Below, piece after piece: positions 1 through 11,430 of a stretch of DNA of 64,000 bases (position 1 is the stretch's first letter; every line of letters begins with the position of its first letter). This DNA is from Gari tellinella. Its lineage: Eukaryota > Mollusca > Bivalvia > Cardiida > Psammobiidae. The translations under genes were made by a program, and so were the position numbers. The notes beneath the pieces were generated by a model. That model worked only from the letters and a program-made list of their open reading frames with translations. It was not told the DNA's origin and searched no databases. The stretch spans positions 43,824,070 to 43,888,069 of the forward strand of contig OV277867.1 in NCBI GenBank assembly GCA_922989275.2, read 5' to 3'.

Positions 1-62
1 CAATCTGCATTAGGCAATCAACTGTCTTTACGGATTGATATACTTTGTCAAAGAATGAACGC

Positions 63-314
63 TTAACCCTTTACCTGATAGCCTGTTTCTACTTTTGAAG
101 ATATGTAACCAATTAAAGCAGGTTGACAGTAAAGCAGAATGCGCCTCAAGGCGCATTCCACTTTACTTTCAGCCTGCTTTAAGCTACTTTGTGCTAGAAA
201 CCATAAAATATTTTTTATTGTACATGTTCATGACTGAACAAATTTGAACTATTTTCTTCAGCGGAGGAATAAATAAAATTCCCTAAAAGTCGCTCTTATT
301 GGGGAAAGGGTTAA
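63..314 (+). mobile_element. Pb-A copy 1: TTAA-flanked piggyBac-like MITE, full length
   Basis: TTAA stands at 63-66 and again at 311-314. The ends read CCCTTTACC and GGGGAAAGGG, the TTAA target and CCC start typical of piggyBac-type elements. An internal palindrome spans about 114-180, with arms AAAGCAGGTTGACAGTAAAG and its near complement around GGCGCATT. The element has no coding capacity, so it would need a transposase from elsewhere. Two other full-length copies lie at 29517-29767 and 51763-52015 with nearly the same length, which fixes the boundaries. Confidence 0.8.
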
Positions 315-449
315 AATGCTTGCTGTATATTACACGAACTTAACAAGGCCCAGTAGCATTCAATAAAAGGGTATGCCATTATACACCCGGCGCTTCGAAA
401 TATACAATTAGTATCTATATACAGCGGCGAAGACGTTAGGTGTTTCCCA

Positions 450-648
450 ATATACTCATTTATGCTAAAACAATTATTTTAATTGCAAACAGATTATGGA
501 CCGACTCAGAGTCCGTTTAACCCGGCATATGATCATACTGTTTGCAACTCAGATATATCGTTCAACTTAGAAATTTCCAAAAATAACTCGTCTTTTACAT
601 TTTACTGAATTGCAATTGCGTTTCATTTGCATTTACAGGAAGTTAATA
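450..648 (+). mobile_element. Old, diverged Tc-A MITE remnant
   Basis: The order of parts matches Tc-A: a segment like TTTATGCTAAAAC, then TTGCAAACAGATTATGGACC, a decayed palindrome, CTGTTTGCAACTCAGAT, and a GCAATTGCGTTTCATTTGC segment near the right end. Both terminal inverted repeats are too decayed to place exactly. Confidence 0.5.
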
Positions 649-1773
649 CAAAACATATTACATTTTTAACACTGTATACACTGTACCAGACTCTAAGAAA
701 TATATTCAATTAGTGTCTGTGGAAGTTTCTGAATGCATTTGACTGCAAAACATTGTTCATATTTAACCCTTATCCTCTGCCTTGAACCCGTCTTTCGGCC
801 CTAAATGACTTTTTTGTAACGATGGGCCGAAAGTACCATTCATTCATTCTTAACGCGTCTGCAAAGAAAATCAATTAAGATTTAAACATGTTTAAATAAA
901 AAGCTTGATACAAGTTAAATCAGTCTGGACCTAGATCAGACGCCGCGTAACGTTGAGTTTGGTTTTACAGCACTGCGACAGTGAAAAGGTCATACAACGG
1001 CGATTTATGATGATATGATATACTAAAGAAGGGAAAGGTAATCAATATTGAAGCTGACAGCATTTTGTCCACTGCAAACTGTTTTTTTCCGAGATAACCT
1101 GTTTGCAACTTGCAATTATTAAAAAGAAGTAATTCTCAACATTTCATTACATGGCGTGTCCACAACATTTTGTTTAAATTCCGCCTTACGCCTTTTACAT
1201 ATTTATACATATATACTTATTATACTGCAAAGTAAATTCCTTACTTTTGTTTGGGTACCGAGCCCTAGACGTGGTCCCAAGTACCCTGTGAGCTGACAGG
1301 GTACATAGAAAAACAGCTGTTTTATTGGCTGACAGGCCCCTGAGTCTTGCTTTGCAGAAAATAAGATGACCAACTGCTCGAAAGGATTGAGTGCATTCAA
1401 TCGACCATCCTCCGTTTTAAGTCCATTTCGGCTAAGAACCAATCGGTATTTGATCTTTCAACAGTCGCATTATTTCTGGGAAAGTTTGACGCCGACGTCT
1501 ATGAGTATGCCCATTTTTCTTATGAATAACAACCGTCAGAAACATGACGTCATTTACGCTCAACGTTATCTGCTTTGGCGCAATTTTGTATATAGTTTAA
1601 TATGAGCGCTGTTCACGACAAAGTCCGAAATATTTCGTTTGAACAGTGAAAACTTTGCAGTATAATACATTCGTCATACAGTTCCCTCACAGTGATCAAG
1701 AAATAACTGTATAGCTATTAATGTGCAGTTACATGTACATGTATACCTTTTAGTTATCAATACTTCTTCAGTT

Positions 1774-1915
1774 AACCACGTTACTGCAATAACGTCCATT
1801 AATGTTAAACAATAAACGTCTGTTTTTATTTCTTGAATTTAGTTTATAGCTACCTTGACCTAAGAAATATTGAAATATGTGTCAAACAGTTTAGGTCATC
1901 ATCAAACGCTCAGAA
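1774..1915 (+). mobile_element. Pb-B-like fragment
   Basis: GTTAACCACGTTACTGCAATAACGTC followed by GTCTGTTTTTATTTCTTGAA and GTGTCAAACAGTTTAG repeats the order seen in the full-length Pb-B copy at 49403-49619. The palindrome has lost one arm and the right end is missing. Confidence 0.45.
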
Positions 1916-2048
1916 AGAACACATTTATAAAGCCAAGTATGTAGATACTAGCAGCTCGCTTGTCGAGTGAAATTCCTCTCTCTTAACCGGATATTTGTTG
2001 GGACAACATAAATGTTCGGTTTAGAGGGGTGTCTGGTTTAGAGGGGTT

Positions 2049-2177
2049 TTAACCCATAGCTTGTTTCTAGTTTTGAAATTAGCTGATCACTTAAGGCGTA
2101 TTCCGCTTTACTTTCAACCTGCTTTAAGCTGTCATATGCCTTCAAAACTAGAAACAGACTATGGGATAATGGGTTAA
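2049..2177. mobile_element. Short Pb-A derivative, 129 bp
   Basis: TTAA at 2049-2052 is followed by CCCATAGCTTGTTTCTAG. The other end reads CTAGAAACAGACTATGGG, ending in GGGTTAA at 2171-2177. The ends are thus nearly perfect inverted repeats of about 25 bp. The centre keeps only one arm of the Pb-A palindrome (CGCTTTACTTTCAACCTGC). It looks like an internally shortened, more symmetric version of Pb-A. Confidence 0.65.
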
Positions 2178-2209
2178 CACATCCCATGCATATATCTCCT
2201 TATTTAACT

Positions 2210-2500
2210 TCCACATCAAGTCAACTTCACGACCTTTCTTTTTTGGGACCGAAGTGACCAAAAAATGTAGCCTACATGTACAACGGTAGTACGTAATTCT
2301 TGGGTGCATATCAAACTGCTGAATATGGTATAATTTAGTACCACCACGTCTATATTCACAGGCAATAATTATTTCTGACACTAAGATCAATTAAGGCAAT
2401 GAAAAGCACCGTATCACCGAGAGGAAGAGGTGTTTTATATCAGAAAAGGATCGTTTTAGACACATCTGATGATTTAAAGGATATTTTCAATTCTTTTGAA
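2210..2500. repeat. Dispersed repeat, direct copy at 29040-29292
   Basis: The segment CACAGGCAATAATTATTTCTG at about 2356 and the stretch TTTTAGACACATCTGATGAT at about 2454 recur in the same order and spacing at 29159 and 29254. The homology is weaker upstream (GCTGAATATGGTAT against GCTGAATATGATTT). It is a dispersed repeat of unknown class with no coding content that I can see. Confidence 0.5.
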
Positions 2501-2703
2501 AGACAGCACCATCATAAAGCATAAAACCCCTCCGCAACAATGGAACTAACGGCTTGATGATCATTAAACATTCACAATAATTTATAATTAAATAAAACTA
2601 TGTATTTCCTTTATAAACCTAAAATCCATAGATATATCTATAATGGTTTTGTTGCGAAGTACCAAAACCTTACAGGAGGAACACATTTTCAGGTATGTGA
2701 TCT

Positions 2704-2860
2704 ATAAAGCGGAACATACGCTATTCTTTCATATATAAACGCGTTTACGATAAAAACAACAACACATTTATGTCCATTGCAAACAGTTTGGATCCAGGAC
2801 ACCGAATCACCCGGCGTCTGATCAGGCTCAAAACTGTTTGCAACTCAGATGAAAGGCAAT
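2704..2860 (+). mobile_element. Old Tc-A remnant, left two-thirds
   Basis: GCTATTCTTTC, AAACGCGTTTACGATAAAA, CATTGCAAACAGTTTGGATCC and a damaged palindrome ending CTCAAAACTGTTTGCAACTC match Tc-A in order. The right arm beyond the palindrome cannot be followed. Confidence 0.5.
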
Positions 2861-3094
2861 ATTTAAAAAACTGTACGCTTTACTTCGTCACCTAAGATGT
2901 AAGCCGAAACAAACGTGTTTTATCATGAAGAACACCATCTTAAGTATCCCTTAATCAACAAAAAATTAATAAATAAATAAAAAAATGTTTTTTATCTATA
3001 TAGAGTAAAATTAACCTTAGAAATGTATCATTTAAATCAAATTGTCCCCCTGTAACCTTTTTCAATGTTCAACCCTCATTGCATTAAGCGGTGT

Positions 3095-3815
3095 TATATG
3101 CGATCTGCGCGATCTGAAGGAGCGCCAAATATTGCCTCAGGATGGGGCGATATAATGTAATTAACGATCCGATTACGATCAGATAATGCTCCGATGGCGA
3201 TCCATTTACGATATATAAGATACAATAGCGACTTCATAGTCATTGGTCACCACCCGATTCCCAAAACAAGTTGCGAGCTTTGATCATGTTTGCTCTCCGT
3301 TGGCGTAGCTACTACAGATGTTGTATTGCACATCAATTTCACTGCTGAGCGCTATTATATTTACACACTTTTCGGTATTATCATTGTATATGTGTTTTAC
3401 AGTTTATATCCGGATGAGTCGCCGAGTTACCTTGTGCAATTTCGATGTATTGATAGAAAGTAATGTCGGGTATTAAAGAATGCAAAGAATCAATATCAGA
3501 TTGCCATGGCCCGCGAAAGCTCTAGTGATCAACTTTGTTTGATCGTTGTGGCACTCTTTAGCGATTCAATAGCGCTTCAGTTACGATCGCGGCGATAAAG
3601 TAGCGCTCCGATTACGATCTAGGCGATTAAAATGCGATGAAATGGCATTGAGGATGGAGTGTCTCGGATCTTTGTGCAGAGGAGTAAACCGACGGCGACA
3701 TTGGCGATCATGGGAATCCGATAACCGTCCACTAGAGACTATGTAGCGCTTCTAGCGATCTCGTTGCTCCAATGGCGATCTATGGCGCTTTCACAGAGCG
3801 CCGTAGATCGTCACC
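3095..3815. repeat. GCGATC/GCGCT-enriched unique stretch
   Basis: Short motifs such as GCGATC, TTACGATC, TAGCGCT and their complements recur irregularly (for example around 3170, 3550-3630 and 3740-3800). They give local GC and palindromic content unlike the AT-rich flanks. There is no fixed period, so it is not a plain satellite. I see no coding frame. Confidence 0.4.
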
Positions 3816-5284
3816 TACTCGAAGTTCCAAAATAACCATTTTGAGCATCGTCTAAACCCGGGATCCTATACAAAAATGTTCTCTTTGGCAACTATTTTAA
3901 CCCATTGTCCCCATGGCCATGCATGGTCCTTTTATATATATTTATATTTAAATTTTAAAAAAAGGGAAATTTGATTAGACCAGAACCCCCTTAGATTAAA
4001 AATGGACTCATCCAAAATAAAAGCGTGGACGAATTCACAAATGAATAAATATCGAGGTAAAGATAGTTATTAAACTGTAAAGTATATTTTCTTTAGGGAC
4101 CTTTAGCACACCAAATTATGTATCACTAAACGAAGTAGTGTAGTAAGTATGCTTCGGACACGCGTTTTATCATTGAGATCAAATGTCATACCACGGTGAT
4201 ATGTTGAACTCTGTAATCCTACGATATACTCACACAAGACATTTAGTTTCCCTAGCTAATGTGTTATAGGAGCTATAGGAATTATTTTAAGAAATAGACA
4301 GCCATTTAGAAACATTGACCTTGATCTAAACAGTTTATAATTGCGGAAAGGTGTTGATTCGGAAAGGGTAACGTACTCAAAACTGGACCAAAATTATATT
4401 TACTTAAACATTTTAAGAGTTTAATGTTACATGTAAACACAGTTGCATTGTATGGTATTAACAATACGATCATTTCATAATTAACGATATGAGTGAGTTA
4501 ACTTGAGTTCCGACATGTTTACGCTAAAAACATTGCCGTGTATACCATGCAAATATGTATCGATTGTTAAGTGTCAAAATTTAAACTTGGGAATTCAACA
4601 TTTCTCATGAAACATCTTCCAAGAAATCCATTTACATGCAATTAACTTAAACCCTTCACTTGTTTCATCGAGACATGGCGGATAATATTTGTAAACACTC
4701 TTGATTAAGATCAGTCACTGCATAATGTTCAGTCTAATCAGTCAAAACGGTATAATAAGTGTCTTTAGATGTCTACAAATAAACCATTTCAATGACTAAA
4801 GTAACATGTTTTGATGCAGTTATATTTACGGCGGGTTATATGCTCTGACATTGATAGGGTGAAAAAGCAACATCAATTTGAAATCGTGAAAGGATATTCA
4901 TCAAGATTAATCCTTTGAGGAACTAGAATAATACTTGAACGTTTGTGCTATACAAAGAAGATGTAACATGATTGCTCATTAAGTATTATTTTATTAAACG
5001 AGTTGACTAAAACAATATGACGTGGACCTTGGTAAGCGTTATATTGTTTATTATAAAAAGATAAATAATGAGCACGGATCTATTTATCACATAAACATTA
5101 TAAAACCCTATTTAGTAGTTTGTAGTCTGTCTACCATATGTATTTTCCGACAAAGTTGACGTTGGTTAACGTAACATCATGGCAAATGCCGTCATTTGTT
5201 TGGCACCCAGTGCCATGCAGCGATTGTTGACGAACAGGTAGGACCGGTGTAATGCAATAAAGAGACTCCCGTTATATATCAACC
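3816..5284. other. Gene-free AT-rich stretch
   Basis: No coding content is visible. The segment 4985-5110 (GTTGACTAAAACAATATGACG, then AAGATAAATAATGAGCACGG and TTTATCACATAAA) shares short blocks with 25980-26200 and, inverted, with 27010-27083. It is probably another dispersed element whose ends I cannot define. Confidence 0.4.
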
Positions 5285-5540
5285 TCCCGGGCAAAATATT
5301 TCGATCAGGGGGTCGAAATGTTTCAGAAAAAGTGACTCTTTTTCCGCAATAGAATGACCCCCTGTATGGAATATTTTGACTCCTTGTCTCTGCTAGGGTC
5401 ACTTCATTTCAGGTTTGACATGAAATAAAGTGACCCCCGAAATAGTATGACCCTCTTCGAAATATTACGAAAATGTGACTCCTTTGTCGTAATATATTGC
5501 CCCCATGTGCCCATAGTAGCGTCACTTTATTACATGCTGT
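5285..5540. repeat. Family U minisatellite (GACCCCC / TCGAAATATT type), copy 1
   Basis: Short alternating blocks of GACCCCC or GGGGGTC with TTCGAAATAT, AATATTTTGAC and TAATATATTG recur in both orientations at irregular spacing of about 25-35 bp. The left edge sits near ACCGGTGTAATG at 5233, an edge motif seen at other U arrays. Other copies lie at 8965, 11205, 13747, 15290 and 33285. Confidence 0.5.
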
Positions 5541-5786
5541 ACGTAAAAATATTTGTTTCATTCCATCGAAGTTTGAGTATGCTTCATTTTAATGTATCAC
5601 CTAGTATAAGGGAATATTTGCACTCTGTGCCTGATGAAACGGTAAGTTTGTAATAATCCGGAGCTTGAATATACATTGTCTAGACGTTAATGTACAGTTA
5701 TGCGAATACGGGTGTGTCTCTCTTTTCGAGAAGTTAACATATAACATGTTTATTAAAAATAAAATACTATCAAGTGAAATCATGAT

Positions 5787-6875
5787 TTAATTTAAATATA
5801 CCATAGAGCGCAATTTCATTTTCCTTCTTGTTCTTCCCATTAAGTACAGGGTCCCTCTGGAGCATCGACGCACTGTGACAGTACAAAGTAAAACCCGATA
5901 AAAACTGTGCGTTTGGCGTCTAGTGCAAAGAGGCCATGTCTGTCTTGAAGCTGTCCAATGTCTGGGCTGTGGCGAAAGGTGTGGATAGCTGGTTCCATAG
6001 ACATCGGTTACAGGGAGTAAGTAGTGTCTGAATATGTATGTGCGGCAGAACGGGACCAGGTTGCATACGTTTCGCCCTCGCCGTAGGGATACTGCAACAG
6101 AACGGAGGTACAGGATAACTGGTATGTCGATGAGATTGTTGACAATCCTATACAACAATACAAGTCTTAAGTAAGTACGCCACTGTTGTAGAGTGGGCCA
6201 GCCTAGAGTGACAATCACCTGATTTGAACTGCTTGTCGTCCTGTAATCTCCCTTTGACGAATCTTGCTGCTTGCCGTTGGACTGCCTCTATCTATGAAAT
6301 ATTGGTCACAGTGTAGGGGTCCCATGCTGTCTTGTAGCATTGAGCATTTTACGTCTTGTGGGCATCTAGCAACGTTTCTCCTCAGACAAGCAAGGGAGTT
6401 ATTGGCCTTCTAGAAGACATCTTCAATGTGTCTGTTTCAGAGTAGCTTCTCATGTAGAGTGACCCCAATGTACCATATGATGGCCATGCAGCTCGTATGT
6501 TCGCCTTATTTGGTTGCGCTTCCTGGTAATGTGGATGGTATCACATTTGAAAGAATTAAACTCCATTTGCCAGTATTTTCCCACAAGTTCTGTAGGTCCT
6601 CTTGCAGGATGTCCGTATCTTGGGCTGTGCAAATTTTACGATACAGGATGCTGTCATCTGTAACGAGGCGAGTGGTAGAAGCTACTCTTCCTGGCATGTC
6701 ATTGATATAGAGGAGGAACAGTATGGGTCCAAGCACTGAGCCTTGTGGGACGCCAGACGTAATAGGTGCATATTGTGATGTGTACCTTTTGACAAGGACT
6801 TATTGGCTATGGTTACCCTGGAAGCTCTCGATCCACTTAAGGAGGTCATTGCGAGTCATTTCTATTGTCATTTGC
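5787..6875 (-). pseudogene. LINE ORF2 reverse-transcriptase 3' half, decayed
   Basis: Read on the minus strand from about 6860, the sequence gives TRNDLLKWIESFQGN, then SGVPQGSVLGPILFLLYIND, then a TRLVTDDSILY segment where families of this type have the catalytic FADD. This is the RT core of a non-LTR retrotransposon (jockey/CR1-like). After a gap, LGWPTLQQWRTYLRL and YRIVNNLIDIP (about 6205-6120) give the familiar C-terminal region of such ORF2 proteins. A stop interrupts the frame just before the GVPQGS motif, and frameshifts lie between the RT core and the C-terminal block and again near 6020. The first D of the catalytic pair is preceded by VT rather than FA. The upstream endonuclease is absent, so this is a 5'-truncated dead copy, as is usual for LINEs. 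The exact clade is uncertain. Confidence 0.8.
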
Positions 6876-8640
6876 AATTAAATCATTATTATTATCATTT
6901 GTTTTGTAAATATGTAATGATCAAAGTATATAGAACATCAATAAAACATGACAAGCAATGAGGTCCTGGTCAAAGCTTGTTGAACTATTGGTTCAGGGCT
7001 ATGGCGGTAAAAAACGTCCACATTATATTTCCGAATCTATTTTTTCTGAAGGGTTGGGGAGTGGTTTTCGGGTCGCACAGACATGCATCCAGCCATTTTT
7101 CTCAAGTTGAATCCGACATATCCTTTTCTATGACACAATTCATTTTCTTTTTCTTTTTTTATTCTTTTCTCTCTTCCCTCCCTTTTAAAGAATTTTCCGA
7201 TGGGATATATGCATACGTAATACACACAAGTACATTTACTATAACAGTTGAAGGTGAGCACACTTGCGACCTCTGCACTGTTAAAACATTGGCGCGTTTT
7301 CAGTTTTTGGCATTGCAGATGCATGGGCGCGGTGCATCTGGTGCGCTTGCTTTTCACAAGTTATTGGAATTGACAAACGGTGCAGACCCTGATTAGACTG
7401 CAATTTTAGGAGCACTGTGATATGCGTCTATCCTGTTTGCATAGGATACGTCTACTCTCTACTGGAGTATTCTCGTCGCTAAAACACATTTATAGTTATA
7501 ACATCACATGAAGATGGTTGAGTATGCAATTTAGATTTCTAAATATCCAATGTAATTACATTTATGTTGAAAGATGCTTGAGAAACTTTGGAAGGAAAGC
7601 TAATACATGGTGAGTGCTTCGTTCAAAGATGAAGCTAATGTGACACAATCAATAAAGTTCTATATAACGTTCTTCTTTCAGTGTTGATGAAACTTATAGA
7701 AATCGCAATGCATTAAAATTTAGAAATTGATATACTTTACAAATACTGATTAATGTTCATATTAGTTAGGAACAGTTTTTAATCTTATAAGACGTCCCAA
7801 AAGCTGGTCCCAAAATATTTACAATGACCAGCAATTATGGAAACCCTTTGAAGACATTTCCTAACCTTCTCTCGGTGATATCACGTGTCCAGCCATTTTC
7901 CATGCAATACTCATTGGTCTTGTGCTCATGCCAATAATAAAGTGTTTCATGTGAGGCTTGACTTTATATTTGATAGTTTGGCTAGAGATAACAACTGAAA
8001 AAACCTCTAGAGTATGAGTTTGTATGGGCCTCGACAAGTAAACTGAGATTGGTAAAGATTATGATGCATGCTATTACAGTTATTTTGACGCCTATCGAGA
8101 ACAATGGGGAGGGGGTTAGTCCATCAAAGGACTGGGGAAATGTGTATAAGTGTTATGTCCCACTACTCTTAGATAGGCAAACAGTTTGGATCTATATAAG
8201 GAATATGCAATTCTGTAGATCATTGCTCATAGACGGTGGTAATGGGCCCCTTTTGCCGAAACCTATTAACCTTTTACCACCCTGCCATCTCATCAGTATA
8301 TTAACTACGGTATTTGACACCCGAATTTTGTTTAGCCATGCAGCTATATATTTAACCTTAAATGATAATTCGGAAAATAGTTTTCAGACATGCGGTGTTT
8401 TGGAGATGGAAGGGTAAGATAAATGTCCTGTAGAAATTGAAAGGGTATTATTATAAATGCTTTAAACATTTATGGCACCTGTTATGCTACTCTGTCAAGT
8501 ACGACAATATTGGTGCTTACAAATAGTCTGGATCGAGATCTGATGTCGCGAAACTCGGCGTCGTATACGACTATACGTTTTAAAACTGTTTACCGCTCAC
8601 AGGGGGTGGGTGAAGAGGGGAGATTCCTCTATGCGCATGT
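6876..8640. other. Gene-free stretch
   Basis: The 139-codon plus frame and the 106-codon minus frame around 6977-7396 overlap over a T-rich low-complexity tract and look spurious. The 122-codon frame at 8049-8417 has no recognisable motif. A decayed piece like the Pb-C hairpin (GGTGCAGACCCTGATTAGAC) lies at about 7380, and a remnant palindrome (GTCTGGATCGAGATCTGATG) at about 8525-8600. Confidence 0.4.
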
Positions 8641-8644
8641 ACAC

Positions 8645-8735
8645 CGGAAGGCGACAGTGCGACTGTAAAAATTTTAATACGACAGTAAGACGGGTGATAA
8701 CGCGACAGTACGGCATTGATAATGCGACAGTATCA
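8645..8735. repeat. Short imperfect tandem of CGACAGTA units
   Basis: GCGACAGT, ACGACAGTA, GCGACAGTA and GCGACAGTA occur about every 25-32 bp between 8651 and 8731, separated by diverged filler. I see four units and no coding frame. Confidence 0.4.
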
Positions 8736-8964
8736 AAAACTGTAGTTAGATTCAAGTTTTAGAATCGAATTAATAAATTCACCCCAGTGTAGTGCCGTGC
8801 AATGAAGCACATGGAGTCGTACAGGAGAGGTAAGTAAATCACTCGGCCTACAGCCTTGTTATTTAATATCTACGCATCTCAACTCCTACCCGAGTTCTAT
8901 TGCACTATGATACACTAGTTGATGTTATTATTTCTTAAATAATACTAAACAGACAGACGTTTGC

Positions 8965-9130
8965 ATTAGGGGTCATTTTATTACGGGGGTCAGTTTGTTA
9001 TATGAGGGGCACGATGTTATATGTAAGGGGGTGAAAATATTTTGACCGGCGGGTCATAATATTTCGACCCCCGGTCGAAATATTTTGACCGGGGTCGATC
9101 TATTACGGGGGCCACATTATTCCATTACAC
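8965..9130. repeat. Family U minisatellite, copy 2
   Basis: Blocks GGGGGTCA, AATATTTTGACCGG, GACCCCCGGTCGAAATATT and GATCTATTACGGGGG alternate in opposite orientations. The right edge runs into CCATTACACCGG at 9113-9124, the same edge motif as at other U arrays in inverted orientation. Confidence 0.5.
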
Positions 9131-9365
9131 CGGTGTGGTACCCAACTATTATACTTCGCTGTCATATATTGAATAGCTTTATTACACTGCCAGAGGCAGT
9201 TTTATGTGATAGATATGAACACTATTTGCACTGGATCGTTCAATGTTTTTATTACTATAGGTGCATCTATTGCTTTCCAATAGAAAACGCATATTAGCGC
9301 GTTCAGTTTATTCATCCACTGAAGAAATTAGTTTTACACAGTCAAATAAATAATGTATGTATCGT

Positions 9366-9480
9366 AGCAGATAGTAGCTGAAATCAGGTTGAACGTAAAC
9401 AGAATGAGCTTTACTTTCAAACTACTTTAATTGATCATCTGTTTTCAAAACTAGAAACAGGCAATGAGGTAAAGAATTAA
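9366..9480 (+). mobile_element. Pb-A right-half fragment
   Basis: CAGGTTGAACGTAAACAGAATG, TTTACTTTCAAACTACTTT and TTTTCAAAACTAGAAACAGG lead to an end at TTAA 9477-9480. The order matches the short Pb-A form at 2049-2177. The left end is missing. Confidence 0.5.
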
Positions 9481-9824
9481 AAGTACCGTTCAATCAAGAA
9501 AATACTCGTTACTGAAACTTCAAATGGTTAGTTCAAGTTTCCAAATGAAAAGTGTTTTGCCAATTAATCGGAGCACATTCAAACTTAGTTGCGTAACTTC
9601 AGTCTGCCATATTCGCAAGATACAAATTACTCCCCTTCGATATAGACACAAAGAAGGGATATACTTTCGTCTCGTGTAAATAAGTAATTCATATTTTTTA
9701 CAAAGAAACAGACAATAATCTTACATTTTTTTGTGTAATTTCCTTGCTTTTCATGTACGGTTTCTATGGTATTCAAAGGATTTTTTATGGTAAACAAGTA
9801 TTTTTTTTAAACCGAAAGAAAGCG

Positions 9825-10100
9825 ATATACGCTGAATCCGTCTATCTAAGCGGGTACATCTGTTTACCAACACGTAAAACGATATACACTTATCACGATA
9901 TCAGATTTATTATCAGTTAGAACGATTTGACAAGTAAAGAAACAAGAAATATGCAGTCATGTAGGAGAATAGTTTTTGAATTTTTTTGAGCGGCTTCACA
10001 TTCAAATGAGTAATAGTATGGCAAAGCGCATGTGCTTGCACTGACTACCGCTGTGTTGAAATATCGCATACGCGTTTAGCGAAAGTCTGTAAGTGCGCAG
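9825..10100 (+). repeat. Dispersed repeat, inverted copy at 30560-30800
   Basis: The blocks ATATACGCTGAATCC, ACTTATCACGATATCAGATT, AAAGCGCATGTGCTTGCACTG and CCGCTGTGTTGAA recur in reverse order and complement between 30800 and 30560, at matching spacing. The class is unknown. A Pb-C-like remnant (GAGCTCCTTTGATCTGGGTC) follows immediately to about 10235. Confidence 0.5.
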
Positions 10101-10235
10101 TATGACAAACGGTGCATACATCAGAGAGCTCCTTTGATCTGGGTCTTCATAATTTGCATAGGACGATAGTATTCTTTACATATACACTGTTTACAAAAGA
10201 CGCATATTAACGTGAAAAGAGTTTAAAGGTTTAAG
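10101..10235. mobile_element. Pb-C-like right portion, decayed
   Basis: CAAACGGTGCATACATCAGA, then GATCTGGGTCTTC, TTTGCATAGGACGATAGTATTC and AAAAGAGTTTAAAGG follow the order of the Pb-C copy at 20820-20968. The terminal TTAA has decayed. Confidence 0.4.
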
Positions 10236-10520
10236 CCAATAGTTAAACTTACTTAGCCCTATCACTGCTATTTGACGTAACACTCGGAAACAATCACTAA
10301 CATAATATAGCATGTTTACAGGTTTTGTCTGCATTTATTTATTTTATGAATTTGTGTATATTATGACTAAAGAAACGTTGATATAATTGTCAAACAATTT
10401 GATTCCTGATAAGGAAAAGCGTTTTGCGGCATCTGATCAGGATCCAATCTGTTTTTAAATGTAAGTGTTGAAGGGATTGACACTTAAATGTGTCTATATT
10501 GCACTGACATCATGGGTTTC

Positions 10521-10735
10521 ACAGCTTAAGTTCTTTCCTTATAAACGCGTTTAAGCTAATTCTTTAATTTCCATTGCAAACATTTTTGCTAATTCAGAGG
10601 GCGGGTTTCTGGCTCTAAATTGTTTGCTACTAAGATTAAAAAGAATGGTGAGTAATTTGAAATATTGTAATTTTCCATATTTTATTGGATTGCGTTTGCG
10701 TACAAGCGCCGAAAAATAAAGCCTCAACCACTGTA
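10521..10735 (+). mobile_element. Old Tc-A remnant with both ends
   Basis: CTTTCCTTATAAACGCGTTT at the left and CCACTGTA at 10728-10735 at the right bracket a decayed core (CATTGCAAACATTTTTGC and GCTCTAAATTGTTTGC). GATTGCGTTTGCGTAC occupies the usual place near the right end. It is much more diverged than the copies beyond 46 kb. Confidence 0.55.
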
Positions 10736-11204
10736 TCTTGATATATCGCAAGTCCTACAAAGACATTTAAAATTATATCGTATGAAAACAATTGAAATTA
10801 AAAGTGTTTTCTATTTGAAACAAAGACAATAATCTATTCAGCGTACAATGATTATTAATGTCTTGCTTCACACAAACTTAATACACTGTTTTGAAAGTTT
10901 TGATAACTTAATTTTGATACGGGTCGGAAATGTTTGGAAACAGATTAAGAACCTTGGTAGTAGGAATTTTTATACATGTGTATTGATATTCAATGTATGT
11001 CAACAATCTGTGAGGCGTAGCAAACAGTTTGAAAAACAAACACTATATTTTATCTTTTCTATCTAAGGCACAGGGATAGATAAGCAGAAAATACGTAATC
11101 AAGTATATTAAGAAAGGCACGATTTTTCCGATCATTTGACAGTCGAAAGTAACCGTATGTTTAAACATTTCTCCAACAAAGCAATATCTGTTATCAGACG
11201 CCGG

Positions 11205-11430
11205 TGTAACGAAGTATTTTGACCCCCATCGAAAAATGACCCCCCGGTCATAATTCGACGACGTAGAATGATCCCCGGTCATTTTTCGATATGTACAATG
11301 ACCCCCCGGTCATAATTCGACGTCGAAATTTGACCCTACGGTCATAGTACTATGACTCCCCTCATGCAGTACTTTGACCCCTCCTGAAATATATCGACCC
11401 CCATCGAATAATGACCCCCTACCCTCTTCA
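11205..11430. repeat. Family U minisatellite, copy 3
   Basis: The array begins at CCGGTGTAACGAAGTATTTT and runs through GACCCCC(A/G)TCGA, AATTCGACG and CATTTTTCGA blocks to about 11425. The unit is about 28-33 bp, with partly inverted halves. Immediately to its left is TTATCAGACGCCGG, which matches one arm of the miniature-element palindrome core. Confidence 0.6.

Larger units (their letters stand above)
315..2048. other. Gene-free stretch with decayed miniature elements
   Basis: No exon or ORF here looks coding. The stretch holds an old Tc-A remnant (450-648) and a Pb-B-like fragment (1774-1915), each listed separately. The two overlapping 79-codon frames near 1203-1605 lie on opposite strands and have no recognisable content. 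Nothing else in the stretch could be supported. Confidence 0.5.

Noticed and set aside
6977..7396. 139-codon plus frame and 106-codon minus frame
   Set aside because: Both run through a T-rich low-complexity tract and complement each other. Neither resembles a known protein.
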